The position numbers and the translations under genes are program-made. From contig NC_018513.1 in the NCBI RefSeq assembly GCF_000292915.1, positions 3,224,001 through 3,288,000 of the forward strand: a stretch of 64,000 bases of DNA, in the 5' to 3' direction. Under the pieces are notes generated by a model, which saw nothing but the letters and a program-made list of their open reading frames with translations, was not told the DNA's origin and ran no database searches. The stretch's first letter is position 1. Every line of letters begins with the position of its first letter. Below, piece after piece: positions 12,682 to 23,868 of the stretch. Source of the DNA: Burkholderia cepacia GG4 (GTDB taxonomy: Bacteria; Pseudomonadota; Gammaproteobacteria; Burkholderiales; Burkholderiaceae).

Positions 12682-13781
12682 TGCAGTGTTTCCAGGTTCG
12701 CGCCGGCTACCTTCGCGCAGATGCGCGCGACTTCGTCGGTGGCCTCGGGCTTCGCCAGTGAGCGCGAACGCTCCGCCATGTCCGCAAGCGAGGCCCGCGA
12801 CTGGTCGTGCAGCCAGTCGGCGAGCAGATCCGCCGACAGGTCGCGTTGTTGCACCAGCACCGCGGCCCCCGCATCGGCGAGGAACGCGGCATTGGTCGTC
12901 TGGTGATCGTCGACCGCGTACGGAAACGGCACGAACAGCGCCGCCACGCCCACCGCCGCGATCTCGGACACCGTCATCGCGCCGGAACGGCAGATCACGA
13001 GATCCGCCGCCGCGTACGCGCCCGCCATGTCGTCGATGAACGGCACGAGCCGAACGTCGTCGCCGCCCGCGAAACCGGCGGCCTCGTAGTTCGCCTTCAG
13101 CGCGTCGATGTGCTTCGCGCCGGCCTGGTGCACGATGCGCGGGCGCTCGCCCGGCGCCAGCAGCGCCAGCGCGCGCGGCACGACTTCATTCAGCGCGGCG
13201 GCGCCGAGACTGCCGCCGACGACCAGCACGTTCAGCGGACCGCTGCGCGCCGCATAGCGTGCTTTGGGCGTTTCCGTGCGCGCAAGTTCCACGCGAATCG
13301 GGTTACCGGTCCATTCCGCGTGCGGCAGCGCGCCGGGGAAGGCGACCAGCACGCGCTTCGCGAATTTCGCGAGCACCTTGTTCGTGAGACCCGCGATCGA
13401 ATTCTGTTCGTGCAGCACGAGCGGACGGCCCGACAGTGCGGTCATCACGCCCGCCGGGAACGTGATGTAGCCGCCCATCCCGAGCACGACGTCCGGCCGC
13501 ACGCGACGCAGCGCGCCGAGGCTCTGCCAGCACGCGCGCAGCAGGTTGAACGGCAGCATCAGCTTGGTCTTCAGGCCCTTGCCGCGCAGCCCGCCGAAGC
13601 GCACGTATTCCATCGGAATGCCGTGCTTCGGTACGAGCGTCGCTTCCATCCCGGCCGGATTGCCGAGCCATACGACGCGCCAGCCCGCCGCTTCCATCCG
13701 GTGCGCGACCGCGAGCCCCGGGAACACGTGGCCCCCGGTGCCGCCTGCCATCACCATCAGCGTGCGTCGCGACGCGGTCAT
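12678..13781 (-). CDS. murG: UDP-GlcNAc:undecaprenyl-pyrophosphoryl-MurNAc-pentapeptide transferase
   Basis: MurG transfers GlcNAc onto lipid I to give lipid II on the cytoplasmic face of the membrane. The 367-residue GT-B protein starts [20 protein letters not shown], with the conserved first glycine loop GGTGGHVFP. The C-terminal donor site has [14 protein letters not shown]. The reading frame stays open for a further 1.4 kb upstream, but that part is out of frame with ftsW and has no family resemblance. The ATG at 13781 overlaps the ftsW stop by four bases. Confidence 0.97.
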
Positions 13782-15061
13782 ACCTTCCCTCCGCGCATCA
13801 GCACCCGGTTTTCGTAGTCGACCCGCAGCAGCACCGCGAGCGAAACGCAGTTCAGCAGGATGCCGGAGCCGCCGTAGCTCACCAGCGGCAGCGTCAGGCC
13901 CTTGGTCGGCAGCAGCCCGAGGTTCACGCCCATGTTGATGAACGTCTGCGCCCCGAACCAGATGCCGATGCCCTTCGCCATCAGGCCCGCGAACGTGCGG
14001 TCGAGCGCGAGCGCCTGGCGGCCGATCTCGAACGCGCGGCGCACGATCCAGTAGAACAGCAGGATCACGACCAGCACGCCGACGAAACCGAGCTCCTCGC
14101 CGATCACCGCGAGGATGAAGTCGGTATGCGCTTCCGGCAGGTAGTTCAGTTTCTCGACGCTGCCGCCGAGGCCGACGCCGAACCACTCGCCGCGGCCGAA
14201 CGCGATCAGCGAGTGCGTGAGCTGGTATGCCTTGCCCTGCGCGTAGCGTTCGTCCCACGGATCGAGATACGCGAAGATCCGTTCGCGACGCCACGGCGAC
14301 AGCCATACGAGCATCGTGAACGTGCCGACCGCCGTCGCGACCAGGCCGCCGAACAGCTTGCCGTTCACGCCACCGAGGAACAGCACGCCCATCGCGATCG
14401 CCGCGACCACCATGAACGCGCCCATGTCGGGTTCGAGCAGCAGCAGCGCGCCGACGAGGCCGACCGCGAACGCCATCGGCAGGAAGCCCTTCGCGAAGCT
14501 CTGCATGTACTCCTGCTTGCGCACCGTGTAGTTCGCCGCGTAGATCGTCACCGCGAGCTTCATGATTTCCGACGGCTGCATGTTCGTGATGCCGAGCGGA
14601 ATCCAGCGGCGCGCGCCGTTCACGCCCTTGCCGACGTGCGGGATCAGCACGATCACGAGGCCGACCAGCGCGATCAGGAAGAGATGCGGCGCGTATTTGT
14701 CCCAGGTCGACACGGGCACGCGGAACGCGATCACCGCCGCGATGAACGCGACGACGAGCGACACGCAGTGGCGCATCAGGAATGCGTAATCGTGATACGA
14801 CGCGTATTTCGGCGAATCCGGCATCGCGATCGACGCCGAATACACCATCACGACGCCGAGCCCGAGCAGCGCGATCGCGACCCACAGCAGCGAGTAGTCG
14901 AAGTCGAGCATGCGCGAGCGGCTCGGCCGCACGCCGTTGACGACGCTCGCGAGGCCGCCGGTCGCAGCGCGCGTGGCCGAGGCGACGCGGCCGCCCGCGG
15001 CATTGCCGCCGGTGTCGCGCCGGTCGTTGAAACGGGAGACGAGGCGATCGGACCAGCTCAT
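13778..15061 (-). CDS. ftsW: peptidoglycan glycosyltransferase FtsW
   Basis: A SEDS-family polymerase that builds septal glycan strands from lipid II with FtsI. The 427-residue protein has a 60-residue cytoplasmic N-terminus, then about ten membrane helices starting near [20 protein letters not shown]. The SEDS signature [20 protein letters not shown] appears here as [20 protein letters not shown] near the C-terminus. Start [11 protein letters not shown] at 15061 overlaps the murD stop (ATGA). Confidence 0.96.
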   Translation of the reverse strand: MSWSDRLVSRFNDRRDTGGNAAGGRVASATRAATGGLASVVNGVRPSRSRMLDFDYSLLWVAIALLGLGVVMVYSASIAMPDSPKYASYHDYAFLMRHCVSLVVAFIAAVIAFRVPVSTWDKYAPHLFLIALVGLVIVLIPHVGKGVNGARRWIPLGITNMQPSEIMKLAVTIYAANYTVRKQEYMQSFAKGFLPMAFAVGLVGALLLLEPDMGAFMVVAAIAMGVLFLGGVNGKLFGGLVATAVGTFTMLVWLSPWRRERIFAYLDPWDERYAQGKAYQLTHSLIAFGRGEWFGVGLGGSVEKLNYLPEAHTDFILAVIGEELGFVGVLVVILLFYWIVRRAFEIGRQALALDRTFAGLMAKGIGIWFGAQTFINMGVNLGLLPTKGLTLPLVSYGGSGILLNCVSLAVLLRVDYENRVLMRGGKV

Positions 15062-16581
15062 GGCGTCGCTCCTTTGTCGATGGCGATTTCGTCCACCGCC
15101 GCGCGGAATACGTCCGCGCGATGGGCATAGTTCCTGAACATGTCGAGGCTCGCGCATGCGGGCGACAGCAGCACCGCGTCGCCCGGTTCAGCGAGCTCGG
15201 CCGCCGCACGCACCGCGCCTTCGAGCGTTGCGTGGTCGGCGAGCGGCACGCCGGTTTCGGCGAGCGTGTCGCGAATCGCCGGCGCGTCGCGGCCGATCAG
15301 CATCACCGCGCGACACCAGCGCGCGACCGGCGCGACCAGCGGCGCGAAGTCCTGCCCCTTGCCGTCGCCGCCCGCGATCAGCACGATCTTCTGTGCGAGC
15401 CCATCGAGCGCGGCAACCGTCGCGCCTACGTTCGTTCCCTTGCTGTCGTCGACGTAGTCCACGTCGTCGATCGTCGCGATCACTTCGACGCGATGCGCTT
15501 CGCCGCGGTATTCGCGCAGCGCGTGCAACAGCGGCGCGGCCGGCAGGTCGATCGCACGTGCGAGCGCGAACGCGGCCAGCGCGTTCGCCGCGTTGTGCAG
15601 CCCGCGGATACGCAGCGCATCGGCCGGCATCAGCCGCTTTTGCGCGATGTCCGGCGTATGTGCGCCGTCGCGCTTGCGCCGGCGGCTCGTCATCGTTTCG
15701 TCCGGCGCGTCGCGATCGACCGCTTCGACCAGCCACGCGATGCCGTTGTCGCGCGACAGGCCGTAGTCGCCCTGCTGCGCCGGTTCGTTCAGGCCGAACG
15801 TGACCGTGCGCGCGGCATCGGCCGCACCTGCAGCCGGCGCGAACTTCATCACCGCTGCATCGTCGCGGTTCAGCACGCGGGTCGTCGTCGCGCCGAAGAT
15901 CCGGCCCTTTGCCGCCGCATACGCGTCGAAGCTGCCGTGCCAGTCGAGGTGATCCTGCGTGATGTTGAGAATCGCGGCCGCGTCAGGCGCGAACGTGCGC
16001 GCGGTCTCGAGCTGGAAGCTCGACAGTTCGAGCACCCAGACGTCGGGCAGCGCGGTGTCGTCGATCGCGCCCGCGAGCCGGTCGAGCATCGCCGGGCTGA
16101 TGTTGCCCGCGACGGCGACCTTCTTGCCCGCGCGCTGGCACAGCAGGCCGGTGAGGCTCGTCGTCGTGGTCTTGCCGTTGGTGCCGGTGATCGCGAGCAC
16201 CTTCGGCTGGTAGCCGCTCGTGCCGAGCGCGCGCAACGCCTGCGCGAAGAATTCCAGTTCGCCCCACACCGCGATCCCGCGCTCGTGCGCGGCCGCGACC
16301 AGCGCCGCGAGTGCCGGTTCGAGCGGCGACAGGCCGGGGCTCAGCCCGACGATCTCGACACCGCCGTCAAGCAGCGCGGGCGTGAACGGCCCGCCGCCGA
16401 ACTCCGCATCGATGCCTTCGGCCTGCAGCGCGGCAAGGTTCGGCGGCGCCTCTCGGGTATCGGCAATACGCAGCCGGCACCCGTGCCTCGCGCACCATCG
16501 CGCGATCGCAAGGCCCGACTCCCCGAGCCCCAGTACGAGCACCATCGGCCGCTGCCGATCTCCAAACATCTCGCCAGACAT
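15058..16581 (-). CDS. murD: UDP-N-acetylmuramoylalanine--D-glutamate ligase
   Basis: This enzyme adds D-glutamate to UDP-MurNAc-L-Ala. At 507 residues it is about 60 longer than E. coli MurD. The N-terminal glycine loop [15 protein letters not shown], the ATP loop [10 protein letters not shown] near residue 130 and the C-terminal domain are all clear. A basic insertion near residue 300 ([18 protein letters not shown]) explains part of the extra length. Two starts are possible, at 16581 and at 16569; the upstream one has AAAGGAAAGG eight bases before it. It overlaps ftsW at its 3' end. Confidence 0.95.
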   Translation of the reverse strand: MSGEMFGDRQRPMVLVLGLGESGLAIARWCARHGCRLRIADTREAPPNLAALQAEGIDAEFGGGPFTPALLDGGVEIVGLSPGLSPLEPALAALVAAAHERGIAVWGELEFFAQALRALGTSGYQPKVLAITGTNGKTTTTSLTGLLCQRAGKKVAVAGNISPAMLDRLAGAIDDTALPDVWVLELSSFQLETARTFAPDAAAILNITQDHLDWHGSFDAYAAAKGRIFGATTTRVLNRDDAAVMKFAPAAGAADAARTVTFGLNEPAQQGDYGLSRDNGIAWLVEAVDRDAPDETMTSRRRKRDGAHTPDIAQKRLMPADALRIRGLHNAANALAAFALARAIDLPAAPLLHALREYRGEAHRVEVIATIDDVDYVDDSKGTNVGATVAALDGLAQKIVLIAGGDGKGQDFAPLVAPVARWCRAVMLIGRDAPAIRDTLAETGVPLADHATLEGAVRAAAELAEPGDAVLLSPACASLDMFRNYAHRADVFRAAVDEIAIDKGATP

Positions 16582-16597
16582 CCTTGTTACCTTTCCT

Positions 16598-17767
16598 TTA
16601 CCGCAGCTTGAGGGTGGACAGACCGAACAGGCACAGCATCAGCGTGATGATCCAGAAACGTACCACCACCTGCGTTTCCTTCCAGCCGGACAATTCGAAA
16701 TGGTGATGCAGCGGCGCCATCTTCAGCAGGCGCCGCCCTTCGCCGTAACGCTTCTTCGTGTACTTGAACCACGAAACCTGCAGCATCACCGACAGCGTTT
16801 CCGCGACGAAGATGCCGCCCATGATGAACAGCACGATTTCCTGGCGTACGATCACCGCGACCGTGCCGAGCGCGCCGCCGAGCGCCAGCGCGCCGACGTC
16901 GCCCATGAACACCTGCGCGGGGTGCGTGTTGTACCAGAGGAACGCGAGCCCTGCCCCACCCATCGCGGAACAGAAGATCAGCAGTTCGCCCGCGCCCGGG
17001 ATATGCGGGAACAGCAGGTATTTCGAATAGACCGAACTGCCCATCACGTACGCGAACACGCCGAGCGACCCGCCGACCAGTACGACCGGCATGATCACGA
17101 GACCGTCGAGACCGTCGGTCAGGTTCACCGCGTTGCTCGCGCCGACGATCACGAAGTAGGTCAGCACGATGAAGCCCCAGACGCCCAGCGGGTAGCTGAT
17201 CGACTTCAGGAACGGCAGCATCAGGTCCGCGCGAGCCGGCAGCCCCATCGACAGGCCGCTCCTCACCCACGCCATGAACAGGTCGAACACGCGCACGTTG
17301 TTCGCCTCGGACACGCTGAACGCGAGATAGACGGCGGCGAACAGGCCGATCACCGACTGCCAGAAGTACTTTTCGCGCGACGACATCCCGCGCGGGTCCT
17401 TGTAGACGACCTTGCGATAGTCGTCGACCCAGCCGATCACGCCGAAGCCGAACGTGACGAGCATCACGATCCAGATGAACCGGTTGGTCAGGTCGCCCCA
17501 CAGCAGCGTCGCAACCGCGATGCCGATCAGGATCAGCACGCCGCCCATCGTCGGCGTGCCGGATTTGACGAGATGACTCTGCGGGCCGTCCTTGCGCACG
17601 GCCTGCCCGACCTTCATTTGCGTCAGCTTGCGGATCACCCACGGTCCGCACACGAGCCCGATACCGAGCGCGGTGATGGTGGCCATCACCGCACGGAACG
17701 TCAGGTACGTGAACAAGCGCAAAAAGCTTGCGTCTCCTTGCAGCCATTGCGCCAGCGCCAGCAGCAT
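16598..17767 (-). CDS. mraY: phospho-N-acetylmuramoyl-pentapeptide transferase
   Basis: MraY moves phospho-MurNAc-pentapeptide to undecaprenyl phosphate, making lipid I. The 389-residue integral membrane protein has about ten helices. It shows the family motifs [14 protein letters not shown] (catalytic Asp and substrate binding) and the histidine motif [11 protein letters not shown]. The ATG at 17767 is preceded by AAGGAAGG, a strong ribosome site. It is flanked by murF and murD as usual. Confidence 0.97.
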
Positions 17768-17783
17768 GCTTCCTTCCTTCTAC

Positions 17784-19190
17784 TCAGTGTGCAGCGGGCG
17801 CCGTGCCCGCCGCGGGTTGGTTCATCAGCGCGTCGACCACGCGCTCCATCTTCATGTACCGCGAGCCCTTCACGAGCACCGTCGCCTGCGCGCCGTAGCC
17901 CGCCGCGAGCAGCGCCTCGACCAGTGCGCCGACGTCGCCGAAATGGCGGGCCGTGTCGCCGTACGCCGTACATGCATCGCGCGACGCATCGCCGAGCGCG
18001 AACAGCGCATCGATTCCGCGCTCGCGCGCATACGCGCCGATCTCGCGGTGGAATGCCGGGCCTTCGTCGCCGACCTCGCCCATGTCGCCGATCACCAGCA
18101 CGCGCGGCGCAGGCTGTGCGGCCAGCACGTCGATCGCGGCGCGCATCGAGTCGGGGTTCGCGTTGTAGGTGTCATCGACGACCGTCGCGCCTGCGAGGCT
18201 GCCGACGGCCGCCTGCCGGACCTGCAGCCGACCCTTGACCGGTTCGAACGATTCCAGGCCCCGCTTGATCGCGGCCAGATCGATGCCGGCCGCGAGCGCC
18301 GCGGCCGTTGCCGCCAGCGCGTTGCGTGCGTTGTGCTCGCCGAGCGCGCGCAACCGCATCGTCACCGCGCCGGCCGGCGTATCGATCGCGAGTTCTCCAC
18401 CGTGCAGGCGGCCCGTCACCTGGGCTGCGACTTGCCGCTCCGCGTCATGCAGCGCGAAATCGAGGATCCGGTTGCCCGTCGCCGCGACACGCCAGATGCC
18501 GGCGTATGCATCGTCGGCCGGAAACACCGCGACACCGTCCGGCGTCAGCGCGTGGATCACGGCTGCGTGTTCGAGCGCGACCGCCTCGACCGTCGCCATG
18601 AATTCCTGGTGCTCGCGTTGTGCGTTGTTGACGAGCGCGACGGTCGGCGCGGCGATGCGCGCGAGGATTTCGGTCTCGCCCGGATGGTTCATCCCGAGTT
18701 CGATCACCGCGACGCGATGCGCGCCCGACAGGCGCAGCAGCGTCAGCGGCACGCCGATGTCGTTGTTCAGGTTGCCGGCCGTGGCCAGCCGTGCGTCGGC
18801 GCCGACTGCAGCGGCAAAGATCGACGCGATCATTTCCTTCACGGTCGTCTTGCCGTTGCTGCCCGTCACCGCGACGAGCGGTACCGCGAAGCGCTTGCGC
18901 CAGCCGTGGGCGAGCGCGCCGAGCGCGGCACGCGTTTCGCCGCCGTCGATGACCGGCATCGCGAGGCCCGCCGGCACGTGCGCGACGAGCGCCGCGGCTG
19001 CGCCGCGTGCGGCCACGTCGCCGAGGAAGTCATGCGCATCAAAGCGGTCGCCCTTCAACGCGACGAACAGGTCGCCCGGGCCGACCGTGCGGCTGTCCGT
19101 CGACACACGCTCGAACGTGGTGTCCGGATCGCCGTGGACGGTGGCGCCGGGGATCAGGCGAGCGGCTTCGCCGAGACCGAGCATCGTCAT
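17784..19190 (-). CDS. murF: UDP-N-acetylmuramoyl-tripeptide--D-alanyl-D-alanine ligase
   Basis: MurF adds the D-Ala-D-Ala made by Ddl to the UDP-MurNAc-tripeptide. The 468-residue product starts MTMLGLGEAARLIPGATVHG and has the ATP loop GSNGKTTVKEM, the AVIELGMNHPGE segment and a C-terminal domain with DDTYNANPDSM. The frame is open well into murE, but the ATG at 19190 overlaps the murE stop by four bases and matches family length. Confidence 0.97.
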   Translation of the reverse strand: MTMLGLGEAARLIPGATVHGDPDTTFERVSTDSRTVGPGDLFVALKGDRFDAHDFLGDVAARGAAAALVAHVPAGLAMPVIDGGETRAALGALAHGWRKRFAVPLVAVTGSNGKTTVKEMIASIFAAAVGADARLATAGNLNNDIGVPLTLLRLSGAHRVAVIELGMNHPGETEILARIAAPTVALVNNAQREHQEFMATVEAVALEHAAVIHALTPDGVAVFPADDAYAGIWRVAATGNRILDFALHDAERQVAAQVTGRLHGGELAIDTPAGAVTMRLRALGEHNARNALAATAAALAAGIDLAAIKRGLESFEPVKGRLQVRQAAVGSLAGATVVDDTYNANPDSMRAAIDVLAAQPAPRVLVIGDMGEVGDEGPAFHREIGAYARERGIDALFALGDASRDACTAYGDTARHFGDVGALVEALLAAGYGAQATVLVKGSRYMKMERVVDALMNQPAAGTAPAAH

Positions 19191-20725
19191 TCGCCGCCTC
19201 CCTTGCCGTGCGTCGCACGTGCCGCGAGCGCGAGCCGCGCGTGATCCTGATCGGAGAACGTGCGCTTCTTGCCCATGATTTCCTGCGTCGCCTCGTGGCC
19301 CTTGCCGGCCAGCACGACGACATCCTCGCGGGCGGCTCCGCGCACGGCCTGCAGGATCGCGCTCGCGCGATCCTCGATGCGGCGTGCGTGATCGGGCGCG
19401 GTCATGCCCGCGATGACCTGGTCGATGATGTGCTGCGGATTTTCGCTGCGCGGGTTGTCGCTCGTGACGACGACCTCGTCGGCAAGCCGCTCGGCGATCG
19501 CGCCCATCAGCGGCCGCTTCGTCGCGTCGCGATCGCCGCCGCAACCGAACATGCAGACGAGCCGGCCGCCGCGCGCCGCCGCGATCGGGCGCAACGCGTC
19601 GAGCGTCTTCTCGAGTGCGTCCGGGGTGTGCGCGTAGTCGATCACGACCAGCGGTTCGTCGTTCTGCAGCCGGCCGCCGAGACGCTGCATCCGGCCGTTG
19701 ACGGGCTCGAGTCGCGCAATCTCCGCCACGGCCGCGTCGAACGGCACGTCGGCCGCGAGCAGCGAGCCGAGCACCGCGAGCAGGTTGCTGACGTTGAACG
19801 TGCCGAGCGTGCCGACCTCGACGTCCGCATCGCCCCACGACGAGCGGAGGCGAAACGCCGTGCCGGTGGCGGTCGCGCGCACGTCGAGCGCGACCAGTTC
19901 GCGATCGGCGTCGGGCGTCTGCGCGTCACCGATCCCGTATGCGATCGTGCGCACGCGGCCGGCCAGCTTCTCGAGCAGGCGTCGGCCGGCTGCGTCGTCG
20001 CGGTTGACGACCGCCGCGCGCAGGCCGCGCCACGCGAACAGCTTCACCTTCGCGGCTTCGTATGCGTCGAACGTACCGTGATAGTCGAGGTGATCCTGCG
20101 TGAGGTTCGTGAACACGGCGATATCGAATGCCGTGCCGTTCACGCGACCCTGATGCAGCGCGTGCGACGACACTTCCATCGCGACGGCCTGCGCGCCCGA
20201 GTCGCGCAGCTGCGCGAGGCTGCGCTGCAGCTGCGGCGCATCCGGCGTCGTGAAGCCCGTCGGCACCAGCTGGCCCGGCATGCCGCTGCCGAGCGTGCCG
20301 ATCAGCGCGCACGGCTGGTGCAGCGCCGTCAGCGCGGCTGCTATCCAGTGCGTGCACGACGTCTTGCCGTTCGTGCCGGTCACGCCGACCGCAAGCAGGG
20401 TGTCGCTCGGGTCGCCGTACCATCCGCTGGCGATGTCACCCGCCAGCTGATCGAGCGCCGGCACGGCGAGCGCGACCGGCACCGACGGTGCGGCTGCGAG
20501 GCCGTCCGGCTGATACAGCACGGCGGCCGCGCCTTGAGCAACGGCGTCGGATATGAAGGCGCGATTATCGGCCCCGTCGACTGCATAGCCTAGAAACACG
20601 TCGCCAGCCTGCAGGCTGCGCGTGTCGGCATGCAGTTGCGCCGCGGGGGCCACATGCTGACGCAGCCACGCGAGCGCGGCTGCGATCTGCTGATGCGCCG
20701 GATGGGAACTGCGAGCGGCGCTCAT
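19187..20725 (-). CDS. murE: UDP-N-acetylmuramoyl-L-alanyl-D-glutamate--2,6-diaminopimelate ligase
   Basis: MurE adds the third residue of the stem peptide. The 512-residue protein has the ATP loop GTNGKTSCTHW and the specificity motif DNPR (TSDNPRSENP), which selects meso-diaminopimelate rather than lysine. That fits a Gram-negative wall. The start at 20725 has AGGAG eight bases upstream and overlaps the ftsI stop (ATGA). Asp/Ser variation inside the ATP loop is normal for MurE. Confidence 0.97.
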   Translation of the reverse strand: MSAARSSHPAHQQIAAALAWLRQHVAPAAQLHADTRSLQAGDVFLGYAVDGADNRAFISDAVAQGAAAVLYQPDGLAAAPSVPVALAVPALDQLAGDIASGWYGDPSDTLLAVGVTGTNGKTSCTHWIAAALTALHQPCALIGTLGSGMPGQLVPTGFTTPDAPQLQRSLAQLRDSGAQAVAMEVSSHALHQGRVNGTAFDIAVFTNLTQDHLDYHGTFDAYEAAKVKLFAWRGLRAAVVNRDDAAGRRLLEKLAGRVRTIAYGIGDAQTPDADRELVALDVRATATGTAFRLRSSWGDADVEVGTLGTFNVSNLLAVLGSLLAADVPFDAAVAEIARLEPVNGRMQRLGGRLQNDEPLVVIDYAHTPDALEKTLDALRPIAAARGGRLVCMFGCGGDRDATKRPLMGAIAERLADEVVVTSDNPRSENPQHIIDQVIAGMTAPDHARRIEDRASAILQAVRGAAREDVVVLAGKGHEATQEIMGKKRTFSDQDHARLALAARATHGKGGGE

Positions 20726-22569
20726 CGAACAACTCCTGGTGAATTACGCGTCGTGCTGGATACGATCATATGCTTCGCGCCGCCGCCCGCGGCCAGCTTT
20801 TGCGGGCCCGTCGCAGCGGGCGCGCCCGGCGCGTCGTCGGACACGACGAGCTGCTTGATCGGCATGTTCGGCGGTACGTTGAGCGCGCGCATCGTATCGC
20901 CGGCGATCGCCGAGAATACGGGGCCCGACACCTGGCCGCCGAAGTGGCTGCCGGCGGTCGGTTCATCGACCGACACCGCGACGACGATACGCGGATTCGG
21001 CATCGGCGCCATGCCGACGAACGATGCACGGTACTTGCGCGTATAGCCATGGCCTTCATGCTTGTACGCGGTACCGCTCTTGCCGCCGACGCGATAGCCG
21101 GGCACGGCGGCATCCGGCGACGTGCCGCCCGGCGCGACCACAGTCTCGAGCATCGTGCGCACTTCGCGCGCGGTGGTCGGGTTGAACACTTGCGTGCCCG
21201 TGATCTGCTGGTTGGGGTCAGTCTTGAAAATGGTCACCGGCATCATCTCGCCGTCGTGCGCGATCGCGGTGTACGCGCGCGCCAGCTGGAACAGCGACAC
21301 CGACAGGCCGTAGCCGTACGACATCGTCGCCTGCTCGATGCGGCGCCAGCTCTTCCACGGACGCAGGCGGCCGGCCGCGGCACCCGGGAAGCCGACCTTC
21401 GGCGCCTGGCCGAGGCCGATGCTCGTATACATATTCCACATTTCCTCGGGCCGCATCGTCATCGCGATCTTCGTCGCGCCGATGTTGCTCGACTTCTGGA
21501 TCACCCCGCCGACCGTCAGCGTGCCGAAGCCCGCATCGTCGGTGATCGGCGCGCCGTCGAGCACGAAATGCCCGTTGCCCGTCTCGACGAGCGTGTTCGG
21601 CGTCACGCGATGCAAGTCGAGCGCGAGCGACACCGTGAACGGCTTCATGATCGAGCCCGGCTCGAATACGTCGGTCAGGATCCGGTTGCGCAGTTGCTCG
21701 CCGGTCAGGCGCGTACGGTCGTTCGGGTTGTAGGTCGGATAGTTGACCAGCGCGAGCACCTCGCCGGTACGCACGTCGACGACCATCGCCGCGCCGGCCT
21801 TCGCCTTGAACTTCTCGACGGCGGCCTTCAGGTTCGCATAGGCGATGTACTGGATCTTGCTGTCGATCGACAGGTCGACGTCCGTGCCATTGTGCGGCGG
21901 AATCTGTTCGGCGACGTCCTCGATGATGTGCCCCATCCGGTCCTTGATCACGCGGCGCACGCCGGACGTGCCGGACAGCATCTTCTGGTCGCCGAGCTCG
22001 ACGCCCTCTTGCCCTTCGTCCTCGACATTCGTGAAGCCGATCAGGTGGGCGGTGATCTCGCCTTCCGGATAGAAACGCTTGTATTCGTTGCGCTGATAGA
22101 TACCGGGGATGTCGAGCGCGGCGACCTTGTCCGCGACGTCGATCGGCACCTGGCGCTTCACGTACACGAAACCCTTGTCTTCAGACAGCTTCACGCGCAG
22201 TTCCTTCGGCGTCATGCCGAGGAGCGTGCCGAGCTGGCTGACCTTGTCCGCGCCGAGATCGTCCGGCACGGCGTCCGGAATTGCCCAGATCGCGCGCACG
22301 GGCAGGCTCGTCGCGAGCACGAGCCCGTTACGGTCGAGGATCTTGCCGCGCGTGGCCGGCAGCTCGATCGTGCGCTGGTAGCGGCTTTCGCCCTGCTTCT
22401 GATAGAACGCGTTGCCGGGCCCCTGGATCCAGAACGCCCGCGCGGCCAGCGCGACGAACGCCATGAACAGCAGGAACACGACGAATTTCGAGCGCCACAT
22501 CGGCAGGTGCACGCCGAGCACCGGGCTCGCCGAGAATTTCACGTCCTGGCGCTTTTGCGACGGCTTCAT
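20722..22569 (-). CDS. ftsI: division-specific peptidoglycan transpeptidase FtsI (PBP3)
   Basis: A class B penicillin-binding protein that cross-links septal peptidoglycan with FtsW. The 615-residue protein has a cytoplasmic N-terminus, one membrane anchor at about residues 27-46 (FVVFLLFMAFVALAARAFW), a pedestal domain, and a transpeptidase domain. The SxxK motif is in EPGSIMKPFTV, SxN in QKSSNIGAT, and KSGTA in RVGGKSGTAYKHEG. The start [12 protein letters not shown] at 22569 overlaps the ftsL stop; the longer open frame upstream belongs to no homologue. Confidence 0.97.
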   Translation of the reverse strand: MKPSQKRQDVKFSASPVLGVHLPMWRSKFVVFLLFMAFVALAARAFWIQGPGNAFYQKQGESRYQRTIELPATRGKILDRNGLVLATSLPVRAIWAIPDAVPDDLGADKVSQLGTLLGMTPKELRVKLSEDKGFVYVKRQVPIDVADKVAALDIPGIYQRNEYKRFYPEGEITAHLIGFTNVEDEGQEGVELGDQKMLSGTSGVRRVIKDRMGHIIEDVAEQIPPHNGTDVDLSIDSKIQYIAYANLKAAVEKFKAKAGAAMVVDVRTGEVLALVNYPTYNPNDRTRLTGEQLRNRILTDVFEPGSIMKPFTVSLALDLHRVTPNTLVETGNGHFVLDGAPITDDAGFGTLTVGGVIQKSSNIGATKIAMTMRPEEMWNMYTSIGLGQAPKVGFPGAAAGRLRPWKSWRRIEQATMSYGYGLSVSLFQLARAYTAIAHDGEMMPVTIFKTDPNQQITGTQVFNPTTAREVRTMLETVVAPGGTSPDAAVPGYRVGGKSGTAYKHEGHGYTRKYRASFVGMAPMPNPRIVVAVSVDEPTAGSHFGGQVSGPVFSAIAGDTMRALNVPPNMPIKQLVVSDDAPGAPAATGPQKLAAGGGAKHMIVSSTTRNSPGVVR

Positions 22570-22907
22570 CGCGCGCCTCCGTTGCCCTTGGCAGTCGTGT
22601 CGGCCGAAGCGGGAATCGGCGCGTCGATCGCCCTCGCGGCGCCCGGCGGCAGCGTCAGGTATTGCGTGCGGCCCGTTGTGACCGGCTGCATCTTCAGCGA
22701 GTCGTTCGCGAGTTGCTCGATGCGCGACGTCTTCGACAGCGCGCTCTGCTGATATTGAAGCTGCGCATAGTCCTGCTGGAGCTGACGCTCCTGCGACTGT
22801 GCGCGCTGCAGCTGGATGAATATCTGGCGTTGCTGGTTCGTCGAATTGACGACCGACAGCGCGCATCCCATCACGATGATCAGCAGGAAGATATTGAAGC
22901 GGCTCAT
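22566..22907 (-). CDS. ftsL: cell division protein FtsL
   Basis: A small bitopic protein that forms a complex with FtsQ and FtsB and helps activate FtsWI. The 113-residue product has a membrane segment at about residues 5-20 ([16 protein letters not shown]) followed by a glutamine-rich coiled coil ([20 protein letters not shown]). It is identified by topology and by its place between rsmH and ftsI. It overlaps both neighbours by four bases. Confidence 0.93.
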   Translation of the reverse strand: MSRFNIFLLIIVMGCALSVVNSTNQQRQIFIQLQRAQSQERQLQQDYAQLQYQQSALSKTSRIEQLANDSLKMQPVTTGRTQYLTLPPGAARAIDAPIPASADTTAKGNGGAR

Positions 22908-23845
22908 GGCGTGATGCGCTCCGCAATGCGCATCACGGCCGACCTGGCGCGCGGATTCGCAACGACTTCCGCTTCGCTCGGGAACTGACGGCTGATTATC
23001 TTGAGCGGCGGGCTCGGGAGGTCGACGGCACGGATCGGCAGGCGACGATCAACCGCAGGCGCACTCGCGTGCGCCTGCATGAATCGCTTGACGATCCGGT
23101 CCTCGAGTGAATGAAAGCTGATGACCACCAGCCGCCCTCCTTGCTCCAGCAACGACAATGCCGCGTCTAGTACGACTTGCAGGTCCGCAAGCTCTTGATT
23201 GACGTGAATCCGTATAGCCTGAAAGGTGCGGGTTGCCGGATCCTTGCCCTTCTCACGGGTTTTGACGACGTGACCCACGATTTGGGCAAGCTCGCCCGTG
23301 GTGTCGAGAGGCCCAAGACGGTCGGACTCTGCCCGGCGAGCAACAAGCGCCTTTGCAATCTGAAAAGCAAACCGTTCTTCCCCATAATCCCGTATCACCT
23401 CCGTCAATTCCTGCACCGAAGCCCGCGCGAGCCATTCGGCCGCCGACTCGCCGCGCGTCGGATCCATTCGCATGTCCAGCGGGCCATCGGCGCGAAAGCT
23501 GAAGCCGCGCGCCGGATCGTCCACCTGCGGCGAGGACACGCCCAGGTCCAGCAACACACCCGACACCTTCTCGATGCCACGCGCCGCAAGCGCATCGCGC
23601 ATCGATGCAAAGCTGTCATGCACGATCGAGAAGCGCGCATCCTCGATGCCCTGCGCCGTCTCGATCGCCCTCGGATCCTTGTCGAACGCGATCAGCCGGC
23701 CAGCCGGCGCCAGCCGCGCGAGTACCGCACGGCTATGACCACCCCGCCCGAACGTGCCGTCGACATAAATGCCGTCGGGGCGCGTCACGAGCGACTCGAC
23801 CGCTTCGTCCAACAACACGGTCCGATGCTGCAATTCATTTCCCAT
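22904..23845 (-). CDS. rsmH: 16S rRNA (cytosine(1402)-N(4))-methyltransferase
   Basis: RsmH (MraW) methylates C1402 of 16S rRNA in the ribosomal P site, using S-adenosylmethionine. The 313-residue protein starts [19 protein letters not shown] and has the SAM loop [16 protein letters not shown] near residue 40. The substrate-side motif HVNQELADL and the C-terminal [14 protein letters not shown] are typical. The frame is open another 36 codons upstream, but that reaches back into the mraZ stop region, so the ATG at 23845 is preferred. Confidence 0.97.
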   Translation of the reverse strand: MGNELQHRTVLLDEAVESLVTRPDGIYVDGTFGRGGHSRAVLARLAPAGRLIAFDKDPRAIETAQGIEDARFSIVHDSFASMRDALAARGIEKVSGVLLDLGVSSPQVDDPARGFSFRADGPLDMRMDPTRGESAAEWLARASVQELTEVIRDYGEERFAFQIAKALVARRAESDRLGPLDTTGELAQIVGHVVKTREKGKDPATRTFQAIRIHVNQELADLQVVLDAALSLLEQGGRLVVISFHSLEDRIVKRFMQAHASAPAVDRRLPIRAVDLPSPPLKIISRQFPSEAEVVANPRARSAVMRIAERITP

Positions 23846-23868
23846 CGCGGGCGTCTCCGTCACCGCAA

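Noticed and set aside
13782..15209. Upstream extension of the murG frame by about 476 codons
   Set aside because: It overlaps ftsW in another frame and has low-complexity Arg-rich translation; MurG homologues start at MTASRRTL.
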